DNA of 64,000 nucleotides from Thioclava sp. GXIMD4216. Lineage in GTDB: Bacteria > Pseudomonadota > Alphaproteobacteria > Rhodobacterales > Rhodobacteraceae. Position 1 is the stretch's first letter. The number at the start of each line of letters is the position of its first letter. Below, one piece after another: positions 62,501-64,000 of the stretch. The notes under the pieces were generated by a model, which made no database searches, was not told the DNA's origin, and was given only the letters and a program-made list of their open reading frames with translations. Both the position numbers and the translations under genes were made by a program. Where the stretch lies: the NCBI RefSeq assembly GCF_037949285.1, contig NZ_CP149926.1, forward strand, positions 1,033,501 to 1,097,500, in the 5' to 3' direction.

Positions 62501-64000
62501 GGGATCTGTTTGACTGATACGTTCCAGATGTATGAGGGCGCGGATGAATTGGCGCTTTACATGCCCGACAACTCCGAGCGCCGGACCCGTCAGAAGGAGC
62601 TGGATATCCGCGTGATCGTGGGCAACCCGCCCTATTCGGTGGGTCAAGAAACAGCGAACGAAAACAATACTAACGTCGCATATGCCGGCCTTGATGGGCG
62701 AATACGCGAGACCTACGCCGCTCGCACGGAGCAAACATCGGTTCGCACGCTTTACGATAGCTACATCCGAGCCATCAGATGGGCCTCTGACCGCATCGGT
62801 GATGCGGGGGTCGTCGCGTTCGTGACGAACGCTGGCTGGGTCGACGGCAATGCGACCGATGGAATGCGTGCTTGTCTGGCTGAGGAGTTTACGGACCTCT
62901 ACATCTTCCACCTTCGGGGCAATCAGCGGACCAGCGGCGAGCGATCGCGCAAAGAGGGCGGCAAGATCTTTGGCTCGGGCAGCCGTGCGCCCATCGCCAT
63001 CAGCGTCTTCGTCAAAAAACCGAATGCGGCAGAACATGGCCGCATCTTCTTCCATGACATCGGCGACTACCTCGATCAGAAGCAGAAGCTATCGACCATA
63101 CGCGGCTTTGGCTCTCTCGGAGGCATTGGCAATGTCGCAGGTTGGGATCGCATCGCTCCCGACGATCAGCACGACTGGGTCAACCAGCGTGACGTGAGTT
63201 TCGACGCTTTCATGAAGATTGGTGACAAGAAGCGGGACGCTGCGCCGCCACTGTTCGAGACCTACTCGCTTGGCGTCGCAACAGGGCGAGATGCTTGGAG
63301 CTTCAATGCCTCAAAAACCGAACTCATCGTCAACATGCAGCGAATGACGGAGGCCTATCACGCTGATCTCAATGAGGTTCTTAGCGGAGCAGTAACTAGC
63401 GAGGTTCATCTAAATTCGGACGCCAGAAAGATCAGCTGGTCACGCGCATTAAAAGCAGACGTCTTTAAGAGGAAGCCGCTGGAGCTCGCGAGCGCCTCGC
63501 CTACACTCGCAATGCATCGACCCTTTGATAAGAAATGGCTCTATTTCGGTCGCAGATATAACGAGATGGTCTACCAGATGCCGCGCATCTTCGGACGGCC
63601 AGATTGGATCAATCGAGCAATCGCGATTTCGGGTCCAGGTAGCATGACGGGGTTCACCGCGTTGATGATTGGGAGTGTCGCGGAGCTATGTGTCGCAACC
63701 ATGAAGGGCGGCTCGCAATGCTTCCCCCTCTACCTCTACGACCAGCAGGACGAGGAGCCGGGCGGCCTCTTCGCAGGTCAGGCCTCCGGTCTCCAGCGCC
63801 GTGACGCGATCACCGATGCCGGGCTGGCGCATTTCCGCGCCGCCTATCCGGGGGAGGCGATCAGCAAGGAGGACATCTTCTACTACGTCTATGGCCTGTT
63901 GCATTCGCCTGACTATCGCGAGCGCTATGCCGATAACCTGACCAAGGAACTGCCCCGTATCCCTTGCGTGAAGACCTATGCCGATTTTCGGGCCTTCTCG
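59555..64000 (+). CDS. Type ISP (LlaBIII/LlaGI-like) restriction-modification enzyme, 3' end outside window
   Basis: An open frame of 1,482 codons still running at the right edge; family members have about 1,570-1,620 residues. Domains in order: Mrr-like nuclease at the N-terminus (Glu26, Asp66 in GIDLVA, Gln81-X-Lys83); a superfamily 2 translocase with Walker A ACGTGKT (K199), DEAH at 324-327, TATPR and a second RecA domain with SVGRVMRRAEG; a coupler; an adenine methyltransferase with DPFTGTGTF (Asp917) and NPPY (1024-1027); and the start of the target-recognition region. A single chain recognises, methylates one strand, translocates and cuts. All catalytic motifs look intact. It is the main defence gene of the island. 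Confidence 0.92.
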   Translation, partial: MSPLDTLLNSYREAAVTEREKGTYFERLACAYLTADPVQAEEYEAVWTWADWAKERGESGKDVGIDLVAKLRNEDGYAAIQCKFYSARHRIQKGDIDSFISASGKAPFVRRVIMDTTEVDWGSNAEAMISGQSIPVVRISLTHLRESQIDWTAFGIKGEAVLSEKKKLRAHQVEALEAVRSGLSEADRGKLIMACGTGKTFTSLKIAEDLVGKGGRVLFMVPSLALMSQTVREWTNDTETLLRSFAVCSDGQVGKRRVSNDDTAEIEAHDLAFPATTNPVRLVEKAGETDPDRMTVVFSTYQSIGVLSEAQKVGLPPFDLIICDEAHRTTGATLAGDEESNFVRIHDDAHVAGRKRLYMTATPRIFGDAVKTRADEEAAVLSSMDDESLYGKTLLHKGFGWAVQNGLLTDYKVIVLAMDEGLVSANVQKRLADENTELDLDDATKIIGCYKALTKQDLQQDITFDPQPMKRALAFCKSIAASKLIRDEFANVVAEYTGDDALIDDEAPSDPNRLDIEIEHVDGTFNAKSRNQLLDWLKAEADGNTARILTNARCLSEGVDVPALDAIMFLHPRKSLIDVVQSVGRVMRRAEGKRMGYVILPVGVPAGVEPEVALKDNERYRVVWQILNALRAHDERFDGTINQASLGQDVSDRIQIVGVTRESEELKSITHEVTDLPTRKAKAEAGLGRGGNEGDAVKPGPAPIQGELFIDEFSRAIMAKIVKKCGTRDYWEDWATNIAEIAQRHISRITGILAEPDTPARQAFDSFLAELRDDLNDSISEQDAIEMLAQHLITRPVFKALFEGHAFTDQNPVSRAMQQVLNILDENRLDKESKDLDKFYESVRNRAHGITDPQAKQRLIVELYDKFFRNAFPRTTEKLGIVYTPVEIVDFILHSVNEMLQEHFGQTLGSRGVHIMDPFTGTGTFITRLLQSGLIAPEELEHKFRHEIHANEIVLLAYYIAAINIEAVYQGLAQSDDYVPFEGICLTDTFQMYEGADELALYMPDNSERRTRQKELDIRVIVGNPPYSVGQETANENNTNVAYAGLDGRIRETYAARTEQTSVRTLYDSYIRAIRWASDRIGDAGVVAFVTNAGWVDGNATDGMRACLAEEFTDLYIFHLRGNQRTSGERSRKEGGKIFGSGSRAPIAISVFVKKPNAAEHGRIFFHDIGDYLDQKQKLSTIRGFGSLGGIGNVAGWDRIAPDDQHDWVNQRDVSFDAFMKIGDKKRDAAPPLFETYSLGVATGRDAWSFNASKTELIVNMQRMTEAYHADLNEVLSGAVTSEVHLNSDARKISWSRALKADVFKRKPLELASASPTLAMHRPFDKKWLYFGRRYNEMVYQMPRIFGRPDWINRAIAISGPGSMTGFTALMIGSVAELCVATMKGGSQCFPLYLYDQQDEEPGGLFAGQASGLQRRDAITDAGLAHFRAAYPGEAISKEDIFYYVYGLLHSPDYRERYADNLTKELPRIPCVKTYADFRAFS

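Overview
The window is about 64 kb of high-GC alphaproteobacterial DNA. Gene content points to the Rhodobacteraceae (Paracoccus/Thioclava-like): NasT/NasS control of nitrate assimilation, a qox-type quinol oxidase operon ending in a SURF1 gene, a glycine-riboswitch gcvTHP operon, a DUF1489 protein and a RskA-type ECF sigma pair. The genus cannot be fixed from sequence alone. Positions 1 to about 54,000 read as ordinary core or near-core chromosome. From about 54,190 to the right edge the character changes to lower GC, long gaps, tiny membrane proteins, repeats, a Rep-like gene and a giant restriction enzyme, which reads as a genomic island.

Layout. 1-3.6 kb: the end of aspS, then small housekeeping genes (YqaE, DUF167, methylmalonyl-CoA epimerase, a receiver protein, a GNAT, DUF1489). 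3.6-10.2 kb: a two-component system divergent from a carbohydrate ABC transporter, an arrangement resembling GtrS/GltR-GtsABCD of pseudomonads. 10.5-13.6 kb: an Orn/Lys/Arg decarboxylase and a HAD phosphatase. 13.7-18.4 kb: tandem glycine riboswitch and gcvT-gcvH-gcvP. 18.5-24.2 kb: nadC, an ECF sigma/anti-sigma pair, and a YdeP-like molybdopterin oxidoreductase divergent from an FNT channel. 24.2-30.3 kb: a chemoreceptor, a second two-component system with a DUF4405 protein, and a siderophore-interacting-type reductase. 31-36 kb: cyoABCD (qoxABCD) plus SURF1.

36.1-53.5 kb is a nitrate/nitrite/cyanate assimilation locus made of two convergent blocks. The rightward block is cobA, nirB(nasB), nirD(nasG), an FNT nitrite channel, a PP2C phosphatase-protein kinase fusion and cynS. 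The leftward block is nrtA, nrtB, a double-ATPase nrtC, an FAD/NAD oxidoreductase, nasC, nasT and nasS. Both blocks carry a leader with two tandem hairpins of the kind read by ANTAR proteins such as NasT. The nrtA leader also shows a clear intrinsic terminator and a mutually exclusive alternative pairing. The picture is nitrate uptake (NrtABC), reduction to nitrite (NasC with its reductase) and to ammonium (NirBD, siroheme via CobA), controlled by NasS-NasT antitermination.

54.2-64 kb is the island. It starts at a 3' fragment of a tRNA (probably tRNA-Thr), followed by an XRE regulator, an exported protein of unknown function, a HUH-type Rep-like protein, two diverged copies of a small-membrane-protein cassette held between conserved repeats, an array of AAAGTTAACATT-like motifs, and the first 1,482 codons of a Type ISP restriction-modification enzyme that runs off the window. 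The duplicated cassette next to the restriction enzyme is the best candidate here for an undescribed system.
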